The notes below the pieces were generated by a model. It saw only the letters and a list, made by a program, of their open reading frames with translations. It was not told the DNA's origin and ran no database searches. A stretch of DNA of 64,000 bases from the NCBI RefSeq assembly GCF_013391085.1, contig NZ_CP058334.1, positions 2,728,001-2,792,000 on the forward strand. The letters are read 5' to 3'. Both the position numbers and the translations under genes were made by a program. Positions 8,889 to 16,676 of this stretch are shown here, one piece after another (within the stretch, counting starts at the first letter, position 1; the number at the start of each line of letters is the position of its first letter). The stretch comes from Natronomonas halophila. GTDB taxonomy: Archaea > Halobacteriota > Halobacteria > Halobacteriales > Haloarculaceae.

Positions 8889-9075
8889 CGTGGTGAAAAT
8901 ATGCGCGACTCGTTCCCGTCGCGCGCCTTCGGCGCGCGGTGGTCGCTCGTCGCTACGGCGCCTCCCTGCGGTCGGCGCCGGGAACCGCCTCGGGGGCCTT
9001 CTTCGAAGGCCCCGCTCGGCGGATGCTAGCTACCTATTTTTGTGTAATCGTTTAGTAGGTTGGATGCTGGTATAG
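8889..9075. repeat. Gene-free stretch with short perfect hairpins
   Basis: No credible gene is seen. The stretch holds several short perfect hairpins, most with a TTC loop: 8920-8938 (8-bp stem), 8956-8980 (7-bp stem) and 8993-9013 (9-bp stem, GGGGCCTTC/GAAGGCCCC). The same kind of DNA is found at 24.46-24.82 kb. Confidence 0.6.
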
Positions 9076-9669
9076 CTACGCCGTCGCTTCTTCGTACTGC
9101 TCTCGCGTGACTGTGTACCGTCGGAGGTCACGCACCTCGTTAGCCTTCGTAATCCAGTTTCGCAGAAGGCCATCGTACTGGCCGCCGTGGGCCTCGATGT
9201 ACTTCTCGATGGCATGGCGGGATTGCTCGTTACCCGGTTGGTGGGAGGCGCCGACGACTTCCAAATCGAGGTCCTCGAAGGCCCACTCGATGAGGGCGGC
9301 GGCGCGCTCGCCGGAGTAGCCGCGGCCCCAGAACGGCTTGCGGAGCCAGATACCGAGGCCGCCCGTTTTGCGGTCCCACGCGAAACGCATGTTCGTCAGA
9401 CCGGCGAACTCGCCGGCGTCGTCCTCGCCCTCGCGCGGGTAGATGATGTAGGTCGCCTGCTTGCGGCTTTCCCACTCGTCTTCGAGTTCGTCGAGGTACT
9501 CGGCGGTCTCCTTGGGATGCTCGTGGGGGTCCCACATCACGTGCTGGCTCACCTCGTCCATATGCGGCGCGTCGACGCGCATATGCTCGTAGAGGCCCAG
9601 CGCCGAGATGTTCTCCCGACAGCACCGAACGAGTCGGAGCCTGTCGGTTTCGAGTTCCGCCGGGAACAT
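9076..9669 (-). CDS. GNAT-family N-acetyltransferase (RimJ/RimL type)
   Basis: This 197-residue protein begins ELETDRLRLVRC, the typical start of RimJ/RimL acetyltransferases. The acetyl-CoA loop is seen in KPFWGRGYSGERAAALIEWAFEDL, and the late GNEQSRHAIEKYIEAHGG segment matches motif B. Such enzymes acetylate protein N-termini or small molecules; the substrate cannot be predicted. It converges on the hairpin stretch behind AOR. Confidence 0.85.
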   Translation of the reverse strand: MFPAELETDRLRLVRCCRENISALGLYEHMRVDAPHMDEVSQHVMWDPHEHPKETAEYLDELEDEWESRKQATYIIYPREGEDDAGEFAGLTNMRFAWDRKTGGLGIWLRKPFWGRGYSGERAAALIEWAFEDLDLEVVGASHQPGNEQSRHAIEKYIEAHGGQYDGLLRNWITKANEVRDLRRYTVTREQYEEATA

Positions 9670-9739
9670 ACTCGTGCATGCGGTGGCTTCGACATGAGCC
9701 TTATCGTGGCCTGCGGGGCGTTCGCAAAGAGTGGTCGAC

Positions 9740-10105
9740 TCAGGCCGAATTCTTCCCGATGACGACCGGCTCGCGCAGTTCGAGCGCGCTTTCGAACTCC
9801 GCGCGGCGATCGAGTTCGCCGCCGAGTTGCTTCAGGTGTTCGGCGTGGGCACGCCGCAGGGCCTGCCACTCCCGTTCCTCGAGGGCCATCTCCTCGCCGA
9901 GGTCCGCCCAGTGGCCCTCTTCGGCGAGGAAGACGGCCTCGGCTTCGTCCTCGTAGACACACTCGTAGGTACGAGCGTACTCCGGCAGACGAGACGTGAG
10001 GTGCTCTTGGGCGCGGTCCGCGAGGTCCGGCAGGCGCTCGCCGGAGACGGACGCCTTCGTGGCGGCGAGCACCAGCGCGTTGCCTTTCAGTGGCCCGCCC
10101 GCCAT
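9740..10105 (-). CDS. Conserved haloarchaeal protein, unknown function
   Basis: I do not recognise this 121-residue acidic protein. It starts MAGGPLKGNALVLAATKASV, then is mostly helical and rich in Glu and Ala, and probably soluble. I chose the ATG at 10105, two bases after the stop of the upstream gene; a start at 10120 would overlap it. It is the last gene of a tightly packed minus-strand group with the 85-residue protein and the SAMP3-like gene. Confidence 0.6.
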   Translation of the reverse strand: MAGGPLKGNALVLAATKASVSGERLPDLADRAQEHLTSRLPEYARTYECVYEDEAEAVFLAEEGHWADLGEEMALEEREWQALRRAHAEHLKQLGGELDRRAEFESALELREPVVIGKNSA

Positions 10106-10106
10106 C

Positions 10107-10364
10107 TCAGCCTCCGGCACGAATCGCCTTCTGGGCGAACTTCTCGATGAGCGGTTCGAGCGTCTCGGCCTCCCCCTCGAACTCGACGGTCACTTCGTTC
10201 AGTGTGATGGAACCGACGGGGTTGACTTTCCGCTCTTCGAGGGTGGCACTCCAGCCGTCCCCCTCGACGCGGTTGCCACCGTTTTTGGCCTCGCCGCCGA
10301 GGTTTTCGAGGTACTGGACGGCAAGCCGTTGGGAGATGGCGCGGAACTCGCGTGTCTCTTGCAT
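10107..10364 (-). CDS. Small conserved protein linked to the SAMP3-like gene
   Basis: This 85-residue protein is not a family I can name. It alternates strands and helices and ends LIEKFAQKAIRAGG, with a C-terminal Gly-Gly that may be accidental or may matter beside a ubiquitin-like gene. Its ATG follows the SAMP3 stop directly. The two Gly codons of SAMP3 (GGAGGA) form a Shine-Dalgarno-like site four bases ahead, so translation is coupled. Confidence 0.65.
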   Translation of the reverse strand: MQETREFRAISQRLAVQYLENLGGEAKNGGNRVEGDGWSATLEERKVNPVGSITLNEVTVEFEGEAETLEPLIEKFAQKAIRAGG

Positions 10365-10646
10365 CTATCCTCCGGCCACCGGCGGGAAGACGCTGACACG
10401 GTCGCCGTCGTCGAGTTCGGTCTCGGTCCCCTCCAGATGGACGACCTCGCGACCGTTCTTGAGGACGGTCAGTTGCGGCTGGATATCGCCGTCCTCGTCG
10501 AGCAGTTCGCCGACGAGTTCCGGATATTCGTCCTCGATGGCCCACAGGATGTCGCCGATGGTCGAATCGTCGTCGACCTCCCAGGTGACGGTTTTCTGGC
10601 CGACCGCCGCGCGGAACGTCGCGAAGAACCGCAACTCCAGTTCCAT
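10365..10646 (-). CDS. samp3: Ubiquitin-like small archaeal modifier protein (SAMP3-like, MoaD/ThiS fold)
   Basis: This 93-residue beta-grasp protein starts MELELRFFATFR and ends FPPVAGG. The free C-terminal diglycine is the feature activated by the E1 enzyme UbaA in haloarchaea for protein conjugation or sulfur transfer to molybdopterin. The sequence is closest, from memory, to the SAMP3 group. MoaD-like function for molybdenum or tungsten cofactor is an alternative, which is of interest with AOR nearby. A start at 10673 would add nine residues and overlap the upstream stop as ATGA, so it cannot be excluded. Confidence 0.85.
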   Translation of the reverse strand: MELELRFFATFRAAVGQKTVTWEVDDDSTIGDILWAIEDEYPELVGELLDEDGDIQPQLTVLKNGREVVHLEGTETELDDGDRVSVFPPVAGG

Positions 10647-10669
10647 GGTCCCCTGTTGGTCCGCCCCCG

Positions 10670-11056
10670 TCATAAATCGGAGAGTCGGACGCCGTCCTCG
10701 ACGAGGCGGGCGTTGCGCTCGCGGTCCAGTTGGGCGGCGAGCCAGTCGTGTTCGTACAGTTGGGCGATGAGGTCCGCATACAGGTTCCGCCAGGCGATAG
10801 CGAAGATGGGTGATTGCCCCCACGCGCGCAACTCGGGGACGAACTCGTCGTGTCGCTCGCCGCGGGCCTCGAAGTGTTCGATGACGTCGAGGACGGCGCT
10901 TGCGGCCTCGGCGTCGTCGTCGGCATCCTCCAGCATCGCCTTCAGTTGCTGATTGTACCCTTCGACGGCACGCTGCATGTCCTGTGCGGCGCCCCCGTCC
11001 TCTTCGGGGAGCGACTCCAGGAGCGGTCCGGGAACGCCCAACTCGATTTCGTCCAT
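10670..11056 (-). CDS. Conserved haloarchaeal protein, unknown function
   Basis: This 128-residue acidic, helical protein has no motif I can assign. It begins MDEIELGVPGPLL and has a long charged helix (AVEGYNQQLKAMLEDADDDA). I took the ATG at 11056; a GTG 15 bases upstream is possible. Its stop lies just before the SAMP3-like gene, so the group 11056 to 9740 looks like one operon of four genes. Confidence 0.6.
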   Translation of the reverse strand: MDEIELGVPGPLLESLPEEDGGAAQDMQRAVEGYNQQLKAMLEDADDDAEAASAVLDVIEHFEARGERHDEFVPELRAWGQSPIFAIAWRNLYADLIAQLYEHDWLAAQLDRERNARLVEDGVRLSDL

Positions 11057-11107
11057 GGGTTGTAGTGGCACTACCCGACCAAAAAGGTGGCCGGCGATGG
11101 CGCGGCG

Positions 11108-11530
11108 TCAGCGATTCCGGGCTCCGAACGGGAGCGCGTAGCCGCCGAGCACCAGCAGGCCGAACATGAGCGCGTCGACCAGCGAATACGTCCCGACGGT
11201 CAGCGCCTCCAGGTAAACGGACGTGGTGGCCATACTGGTACTTGGGAGCGACCACAGGAAGAGATACCCGGCGACCACGCCGACGAACGCCGCGATGGCG
11301 GCGACGCCGAGCACCGACGGCGGGTCGTCGTTCGCGGTCGAACCGTAGGCGTAGCCGACGGCGGCGAAGCCGACCACGGCGACGGTCGTCCACAGGAGTT
11401 TCGTCGACAGCGACAGCATCGCCATGTCGAGGGATTCCCTGACGACGCGGAACGTCGGCAGCGACCGCAACGGGACCACGATGGCGGCGATACAGAGGGT
11501 TGGGACTGCGAGGAGGGCAGGGCGGTCCAT
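11108..11530 (-). CDS. Predicted membrane protein, four segments
   Basis: This 140-residue protein is mainly hydrophobic, with four predicted membrane segments near residues 5-20, 38-60, 70-92 and 110-132. I do not recognise the family. The ATG at 11530 starts MDRPALLAVPTLCIAAIVV; longer readings upstream look non-coding. It lies between the SAMP operon and arcS. Confidence 0.6.
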   Translation of the reverse strand: MDRPALLAVPTLCIAAIVVPLRSLPTFRVVRESLDMAMLSLSTKLLWTTVAVVGFAAVGYAYGSTANDDPPSVLGVAAIAAFVGVVAGYLFLWSLPSTSMATTSVYLEALTVGTYSLVDALMFGLLVLGGYALPFGARNR

Positions 11531-11579
11531 ACATGGCCGTTCAGCCGAACCACTGAAAAAAGCTACCGCTCTGTGACCG

Positions 11580-13334
11580 TTATCGCTCCTCGCAGTGCCG
11601 CACGTCGACGGCCGACCCACGGGTCGCCTCGACCATCGCCCGGCCGTGACAACTCGCGCGGCCGACGCCGAAGGCCTTCGGTCCCTCGAAGAGCACCTCG
11701 TCGCCCGGCCGAATCGACTCGTCGGCGTCGATGACGCCCGGCGCGAGGACGCTCCCGCTCGGGACGAAACCGTCGATTTCGACCGTTTTGGTCGGCGCGG
11801 CGCTTTCCTGCCATGCGTGGGCGCCGGCGCCGGTCAGCGACAACGTGCCGTACTGGGCGACCTGCGTCGCCAGCAGTTCGCCGTCGGCATCGCGAACCCG
11901 GAGTTTCGGATACCGGCCCTCGGTCGAGATGTTCTCGCCGAAGACCTCGTCGCCCGCACCCTCGCCGAACTGGTAGTCGGCGATGGCCCGGACGATGGAC
12001 TGCTCGCGCTCGCTTTTATAATAGCTCTCCTCGCCCTGCAGCGCCTTCGCGAGGTTGCCGAGCGACTCGGTCGTCGTCGGGTGGTCTTCGACCGTGTATT
12101 CGAACTCGATGCCGAGCGAGTCCTCGACGCGCTCGCAGATTTCGCGGTAGCCCTCGCCGGGTACGTGGGCGATATGGCGGTCGTAGTCGGCGCGTTCGAG
12201 GTAGCGTTCCAGCACCGCGGCGACGAACTCGATTTCGGTCGCGGTCCACTCGCCGGTCACCACGCTGTCGTAGTGTTGGGCGGGATAGGTGGTCTCCAGT
12301 TCGCTCGGGACGACGCCGATGGGCGAGGTCATCGAGACGACGTGGCCCCGATACTGGATGGCATCCATGAACTGCCGGTGGCTCTGGGAATCGCTGTAGG
12401 GCTTCCGCGCCGAACACGGTACGAGAACGAGCGGGCCCTTGAGGCGGCGCTGATACCGACTCGTCACCCGGTCGGCGAACCGCTGAATCTCGGCACGTCG
12501 GATGCTGTCGTCGGTGGCGGCCAGCAACTCGCTCCGGCGGAAAACCGGCGTCCGTTCCTCGACGTAGGCGTACTGCTGGTCGAGACGGCGGAACGTCGCG
12601 GTCAGCCACGCCTCGTGGCGGGCCTGGCCCTCGATGTAATCCCGGAGGCGACCCTCGGAGATTCGGTGGCGAACGCGGGCCATCTCAGCACGGAGGGCGT
12701 TGGCGTTGTGCTCGGCACAGTCCGCCCGCGAGAACTCCGAGACCGGCTGCTGGCAGGCCTCACAGGCGCACGGCAGTTCGTCGAGGTCTTCGAGGAACTC
12801 CTCGCCGTCGGTGGTCAGATAGAACCCATCGAGGCCGCGCGTCCGGGCGCGTGTCTCGTCCAGTAGGTCGACGCCGGCGTAAACGAGCGTCGCCGCGTTC
12901 GCGGGCGTCGCGACACCGGAGAGATAGAGCGCAGTGTCGTCGGGAATGGCCTCCTTCGTCTCCAAGAGCGCCTCCACGAACGCCTCGGCGTGGCCCGCAT
13001 AGCCCGGCGCGCCGGCCAGCACGTAGGCGTCGGCGCCGTAATCGTCGGCCGTCCCCGGCGAGACGACGGCGGCGCTCGGGAAGTCGACGTCTGGGTAATC
13101 GACTGCGAAAGCCTCCTCGACCGGTTCCTCGGTGCCCGGCGGGAAGGCGCGGTGGGGCAGTACCGTTAGCGTCGATTCGTCGCCCTCCGGCATCTCCGAG
13201 GCCTCGTGCCAGCGACTGCCGGCGTCCTCGACGATATCGTCGACGAGTGCCGGCGTCGAAACCGGCTCCGAGAGGCGCAACTCGCCCCGACGAGCGGCGG
13301 CGTCGCGCGCGTGAACTTCGAAATAGTCGGTCAT
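11580..13334 (-). CDS. arcS: Archaeosine synthase ArcS
   Basis: ArcS modifies preQ0 at G15 of tRNA; with RaSEA it forms archaeosine. The 584-residue protein carries the ArcS-specific motif PCSARKPYSDSQSH at residues 306-319, needed for lysine transfer. Upstream there is a TGT-like part with a zinc-site set (Cys189, Cys191, Cys194, Cys206 and His209 nearby). The C-terminal 80 residues (PTKTVEIDGFVPSGSVLAPGV and onward) form a PUA RNA-binding domain. It is separated from its partners RaSEA (5.1 kb) and tgtA (56 kb). Confidence 0.95.
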   Translation of the reverse strand: MTDYFEVHARDAAARRGELRLSEPVSTPALVDDIVEDAGSRWHEASEMPEGDESTLTVLPHRAFPPGTEEPVEEAFAVDYPDVDFPSAAVVSPGTADDYGADAYVLAGAPGYAGHAEAFVEALLETKEAIPDDTALYLSGVATPANAATLVYAGVDLLDETRARTRGLDGFYLTTDGEEFLEDLDELPCACEACQQPVSEFSRADCAEHNANALRAEMARVRHRISEGRLRDYIEGQARHEAWLTATFRRLDQQYAYVEERTPVFRRSELLAATDDSIRRAEIQRFADRVTSRYQRRLKGPLVLVPCSARKPYSDSQSHRQFMDAIQYRGHVVSMTSPIGVVPSELETTYPAQHYDSVVTGEWTATEIEFVAAVLERYLERADYDRHIAHVPGEGYREICERVEDSLGIEFEYTVEDHPTTTESLGNLAKALQGEESYYKSEREQSIVRAIADYQFGEGAGDEVFGENISTEGRYPKLRVRDADGELLATQVAQYGTLSLTGAGAHAWQESAAPTKTVEIDGFVPSGSVLAPGVIDADESIRPGDEVLFEGPKAFGVGRASCHGRAMVEATRGSAVDVRHCEER

Positions 13335-13473
13335 GACTCCCTTTCGGCCGTCGCTCCGTAATTGTTCATCGGTTCTCGGTCGGGTCCCGTGATTCGTTTT
13401 TATAAATCGGATGTGGTAGCTTTTTGACTCTAAACAGCCGGTTGAGCCCCCGATAACCCCGTCTCCGAGAACT

Positions 13474-13968
13474 CTATGCTTGCGACGATGGGTGTGTCAT
13501 CTCGTCGCTTTCCTCGCCGGGCGTGCGTAATTTCACCCGTGCGATACCCGCACCGATGAGCAACAGCCCGCCAGCAGCGAGCAGGAACGGCTCTGCCCCG
13601 AAGATGAGCATAATCGGTTCTCCATCGAAGCCGGGAGCCTGTGGCGAGTACTCCTGATAGAGGGGCCTCCGTGATGACACGACCCAGCTGAACATCGCTC
13701 GGAGCGCGTAGAACAGGACGATACTCCCCATCACGACCGGGACGCTTGCCAAACGTTTCCAGCGAAGGGCGGCAACCGTCCCTCCGACACCGACTATCCC
13801 CAACTGTGCGAGCAGCACCTCCTCGTGATTCAGGTCGCCACCCCAGCCGGACATAACCGTTCCCTCGTATCCCGGCGCGACGTGGACTAATCCTTGGTAC
13901 ACACCGACCACGATGGCCACACACCCAGCGACGGCCAACACTATCGGAACGAGCCGGTGATTTTCCAT
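13474..13968 (-). CDS. Predicted membrane protein, four segments
   Basis: This 164-residue protein has membrane segments near residues 7-25, 52-66, 72-93 and 122-144. The loop between the first two is soluble and includes GYEGTVMSGWGG. I do not know the family. A second open frame of equal length overlaps it on the same strand, but it is Arg-rich and looks like a shadow. Confidence 0.6.
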   Translation of the reverse strand: MENHRLVPIVLAVAGCVAIVVGVYQGLVHVAPGYEGTVMSGWGGDLNHEEVLLAQLGIVGVGGTVAALRWKRLASVPVVMGSIVLFYALRAMFSWVVSSRRPLYQEYSPQAPGFDGEPIMLIFGAEPFLLAAGGLLLIGAGIARVKLRTPGEESDEMTHPSSQA

Positions 13969-14168
13969 GCCAGAATGTCGTTCAATCGACTGTTAAATGT
14001 TGGCTTGGTTTTAGGGCCGTCAGCGTGGCTCTCGAAGGGTTTTCTCCGCAGCCAAGCGTCCAGTCCGTGGTTCGCGGATAACTATCCCCGACTCGAAATG
14101 GAGACGGAACGTGTCGCTTTTCAAGACGCGCCGCTCACCGGGTAGTATGGCATTCAGTACGTCCCCCC

Positions 14169-14174
14169 GGAGGT
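14169..14174 (+). promoter_or_regulatory. Shine-Dalgarno site of purU
   Basis: GGAGGT ends seven bases before the GTG at 14182. It supports that start over the GTG at 14173, which overlaps the site itself. Confidence 0.6.
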
Positions 14175-14181
14175 GTCGGCT

Positions 14182-15147
14182 GTGAGTCGCGAATACACCG
14201 AAATCACGGTCATCGGGGAGGACGACACCGGACTCATCGCCCGGGTGACGACCCTGCTCTTCGAGCGGGACATCAACATCGAGGACCTCGACCAGGCGGT
14301 CCGCGACGGCGTCTTCCGGATGACGATGTCGGTCGACACGTCGGGGATGACCTGCACGGAGGCCGAACTCCGCGAGGCCCTCGGCGACCTCGGCGACGAC
14401 CTCGGCGTCGAGGTGCAGGTCCGCTTCCCCGCCGACCGCGAAACCCAGACCATCGCCGTCCTCGTCACGAAGGAATCCCACTGTCTCGAAGCCCTCTTCG
14501 AGGCGTGGGCCGACGGCGAGTTGGGCGCCGAAATCAGCGTTATCATCGGCAACCACGACGACCTCGAACCGCTGGCCGACCACTACGGCGTCGATTTCCA
14601 CGATATCGGCGACGAGAAGGGCAGTCCCGACGAGGAGCGCCTGCTGGAGGTGCTGGACGACTACGATACGGACCTCATCGTCCTCGCGCGCTACATGCGC
14701 ATCCTCAGCCCGAACGTCGTCTTCCGATACGAGGACCGTATCATCAACATCCACCCGAGCCTGCTGCCGGCTTTCCCCGGCGCCGAAGCCTACCGGCAGG
14801 CCCGCGAAGAGGGCGTCCGCATCGGCGGCGTCACGGCCCACTACGTGACGACCGACCTCGACCAGGGACCCATCATCACCCAGCGGGCGTTCAACGTCCC
14901 GGCGAAAGCCGACGTCGACGAGATAGAGCGCCGCGGGCAACCGCTCGAAGCCGAGGCACTCCTTGAGGCCGTCCGACTGCATCTCGACAACGCCGTCCAC
15001 GTCTATCACGGCCGCACGGAGTACCGCGATGACGTCGACCCCGAGGAGTATCAACTGGGCCTTCCCGAATCGTTCGAGGAGCGCCAACCGGACCGGCCGG
15101 TCGACGGTCTCGGGGGCGTCGTCTCCCGGAACGCCGACGGCGACTAA
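14182..15147 (+). CDS. purU: Formyltetrahydrofolate deformylase
   Basis: PurU hydrolyses 10-formyl-THF to formate and THF, balancing one-carbon units for purine synthesis. The 321-residue protein has an N-terminal ACT-like domain (about 1-85: EITVIGEDDTGLIARVTTLL) and a C-terminal formyltransferase domain. The catalytic Asn-His-Asp set is seen as NIHPSLLPAFPGA and later TTDLDQGPII. A C-terminal tail of about 40 residues extends past the bacterial end. The start is GTG with a good Shine-Dalgarno site. Confidence 0.9.
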   Translation: MSREYTEITVIGEDDTGLIARVTTLLFERDINIEDLDQAVRDGVFRMTMSVDTSGMTCTEAELREALGDLGDDLGVEVQVRFPADRETQTIAVLVTKESHCLEALFEAWADGELGAEISVIIGNHDDLEPLADHYGVDFHDIGDEKGSPDEERLLEVLDDYDTDLIVLARYMRILSPNVVFRYEDRIINIHPSLLPAFPGAEAYRQAREEGVRIGGVTAHYVTTDLDQGPIITQRAFNVPAKADVDEIERRGQPLEAEALLEAVRLHLDNAVHVYHGRTEYRDDVDPEEYQLGLPESFEERQPDRPVDGLGGVVSRNADGD

Positions 15148-15160
15148 CCCCTAGCTTTTT

Positions 15161-15180
15161 GTTTTAGGCCAGCCTAAAAC
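15161..15180. promoter_or_regulatory. DtxR/IdeR-like palindrome
   Basis: GTTTTAGGC and GCCTAAAAC form a perfect 9-bp inverted repeat with a 2-base centre. The TTAGGC/GCCTAA core resembles boxes bound by metal-dependent DtxR-type repressors, which are common in haloarchaea (SirR/Idr). A T-rich tract just before it could be the TATA element. It precedes a strongly structured segment. It could alternatively end purU transcription, but no U-run follows it on the plus strand. Confidence 0.55.
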
Positions 15181-15183
15181 AGA

Positions 15184-15320
15184 ATGCGGAGCAGGGACGA
15201 ACGACTGCTCGGTTCGTCCCGACGCCATCCGGGATTCCGGCCACACCGTGGGCATCAACCGGAATCGTGGCATACCGTTCCGCGTCTGTCCCTTCCTGCA
15301 GCAGTCGACGCGTAGCGAAA
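15184..15320 (+). ncRNA. Candidate structured RNA (or leaderless 43-residue frame)
   Basis: Three stems can form a three-way junction. P1 pairs 15184-15190 with 15279-15285 (7 bp, one G-U). P2 pairs GGGACGAAC at 15194-15202 with GTTCGTCCC at 15212-15220 (9 bp). P3 pairs GATTCCGG at 15233-15240 with CCGGAATC at 15259-15266 (8 bp), with a CCAC/GTGG helix inside. The segment begins at the place where transcription from the preceding box would start. An ATG at 15184 opens a 43-codon frame to the TAG at 15313-15315, but the product is rich in Arg and His, unlike halophilic proteins. Confidence 0.35.
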
Positions 15321-15327
15321 AAGCCGA

Positions 15328-15492
15328 TTACGCGTGGACGCCGTTCGATTCCTCGTCTTCCTCGTGGCTCTCCGGCGGTTCGCTGATTTTCTTGAACGTC
15401 CAGATGAAGCCGCCCAAGATGGCGAGCGTCGCGAAGACACTCAGGAGGACGACTGGCATCGCCGGGTCCGAGAACGTCTGTAGCGGTATCAT
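15328..15492 (-). CDS. Small single-span membrane protein (54 residues)
   Basis: The frame runs from the ATG at 15492 to the TAA at 15328. It encodes a protein beginning MIPLQTFSDPAMPVVLLSVF, with one membrane helix at about residues 10-33 and an acidic tail (EPPESHEEDEESNGVHA). The hydrophobic-then-acidic pattern is typical of genuine small haloarchaeal membrane proteins. I cannot assign a family. It lies upstream of purC on the opposite side from purU. Confidence 0.6.
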   Translation of the reverse strand: MIPLQTFSDPAMPVVLLSVFATLAILGGFIWTFKKISEPPESHEEDEESNGVHA

Positions 15493-15571
15493 ATCCGGCG
15501 GTTCGCGTCAGGGAGATAAAAACGGCGGGGATTCGATGCGGCGGGTCGGTCGGACAGCGGTGTCGCCCGTC

Positions 15572-16594
15572 TCAGAGGTTCTGAACGGTCTCGACGGCCT
15601 CCGAGAGCGGTGGCGCGCTGAACAACTCCCGGTCGAGGTAGGCGTTGGTGCCCGCGGTGTACATGTCACGGACGGCGTCGATGACGTGGTCATCGAGCGG
15701 TTCGGGGTCGACCTCGCAGAGTTCGCGCCAGTCGGCGACGTCCGCCTCCTTGGCGCGGTCCTTGGCCTCGTTGACGGCTTCGACCCACTCGGGCTGGGTG
15801 CGCTTGTGGTACTGTCGGACGACCTCCTTGGAGAGTTGCTGGCCCTCGTAGGAAAAGCGGTTCTCGTCGAAGGTGCCAACCACGTCGGCGACCCGGATTT
15901 CGCCGTCGAAGTAGAGACACTCGATTTTGCCGTCCTCGTGTTTCAGGCCGTCCTCGGCAGCCTTCTCGGTAACGATGTCGTTGACATCGCGAGCGACCGC
16001 TTCGAGGTCATCGACGTCGGCCTCGCCGGCGATGTAATCGGCGTTGTCACGCGTCAGGTATCGGTCCGATTCCTCGTATTTCGTCGAGAACTCGACGACC
16101 GGTTCGGGCAGGTCGATGGGTTCGTCGGGCCATTCCTCGTACTCGAGGTCGAAGTCGGCGGGGTCGGCCCGCGAGCGGAGCGACGAGCCGACCGGGACCG
16201 TGTTTCGGAAAACGATTTCCAGCGGAATCAGGTAGTTCTCGCCGGCTTCCTCGTGGAACACGGTGTAGTCGTATTCCCGGCCCTCGTGGGGCAGGTCGGG
16301 TACGCGCGTCAGGTCGATGGCCATCTCCCGCGGCGGGGCAGCCGTCTCTTCGAGCGGCACGACCTCGCCGCTGTTGGCGACGACGCCACGGTAGTGGGTC
16401 GGAATCCCCTCGGCCTCCAGGGCCTCGAAGTTCGCCGCCCCCATCGCACACAGCGACGCGCCCTTGTTCGGAATCGAGTCGGGCATCTTCCCCCAGTCGA
16501 ACACCGAGTAATCGTCCGTGAACACGAAGGCGCCCGCACCGAGTTCGTCCGCCGTTGCGGCTTCCTCGATACGGAACTCCTTGACGCTGGTCAT
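15572..16594 (-). CDS. purC: SAICAR synthetase
   Basis: PurC joins CAIR and aspartate in purine synthesis. The 340-residue protein has the ATP-binding N-terminal part (GAGAFVFTDDYSVFDWGKMPDSIPNKG in family terms) and SAICAR signature segments LIPLEIVFRN and VGSSLRSR. The DGKIECLYF part near residue 215 matches the D-x-K-x-E(F) core. The haloarchaeal form is longer than the bacterial one of about 240 residues. It is a separate transcript with its own upstream gap. Confidence 0.93.
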   Translation of the reverse strand: MTSVKEFRIEEAATADELGAGAFVFTDDYSVFDWGKMPDSIPNKGASLCAMGAANFEALEAEGIPTHYRGVVANSGEVVPLEETAAPPREMAIDLTRVPDLPHEGREYDYTVFHEEAGENYLIPLEIVFRNTVPVGSSLRSRADPADFDLEYEEWPDEPIDLPEPVVEFSTKYEESDRYLTRDNADYIAGEADVDDLEAVARDVNDIVTEKAAEDGLKHEDGKIECLYFDGEIRVADVVGTFDENRFSYEGQQLSKEVVRQYHKRTQPEWVEAVNEAKDRAKEADVADWRELCEVDPEPLDDHVIDAVRDMYTAGTNAYLDRELFSAPPLSEAVETVQNL

Positions 16595-16676
16595 TACTGT
16601 GTGGGTGCCTGCGATGGCGGAAAGGCGTTTCTATCGGTCTCCGGTCGTGGGACAGGCCCCCGCGTGGGCCGTCGCA

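Noticed and set aside
8890-9075. 61-codon frame after aor
   Set aside because: It runs through the hairpin cluster and is Arg-rich; no halophilic composition.
13430-13924. 164-codon frame overlapping the membrane protein at 13474-13968
   Set aside because: Arg-rich with no pattern, whereas the other frame has four clean membrane helices.
15161-15180. Simple transcription terminator of purU
   Set aside because: The palindrome is not followed by a U-run on the plus strand, and its core matches DtxR-type boxes better; terminator function is still possible.
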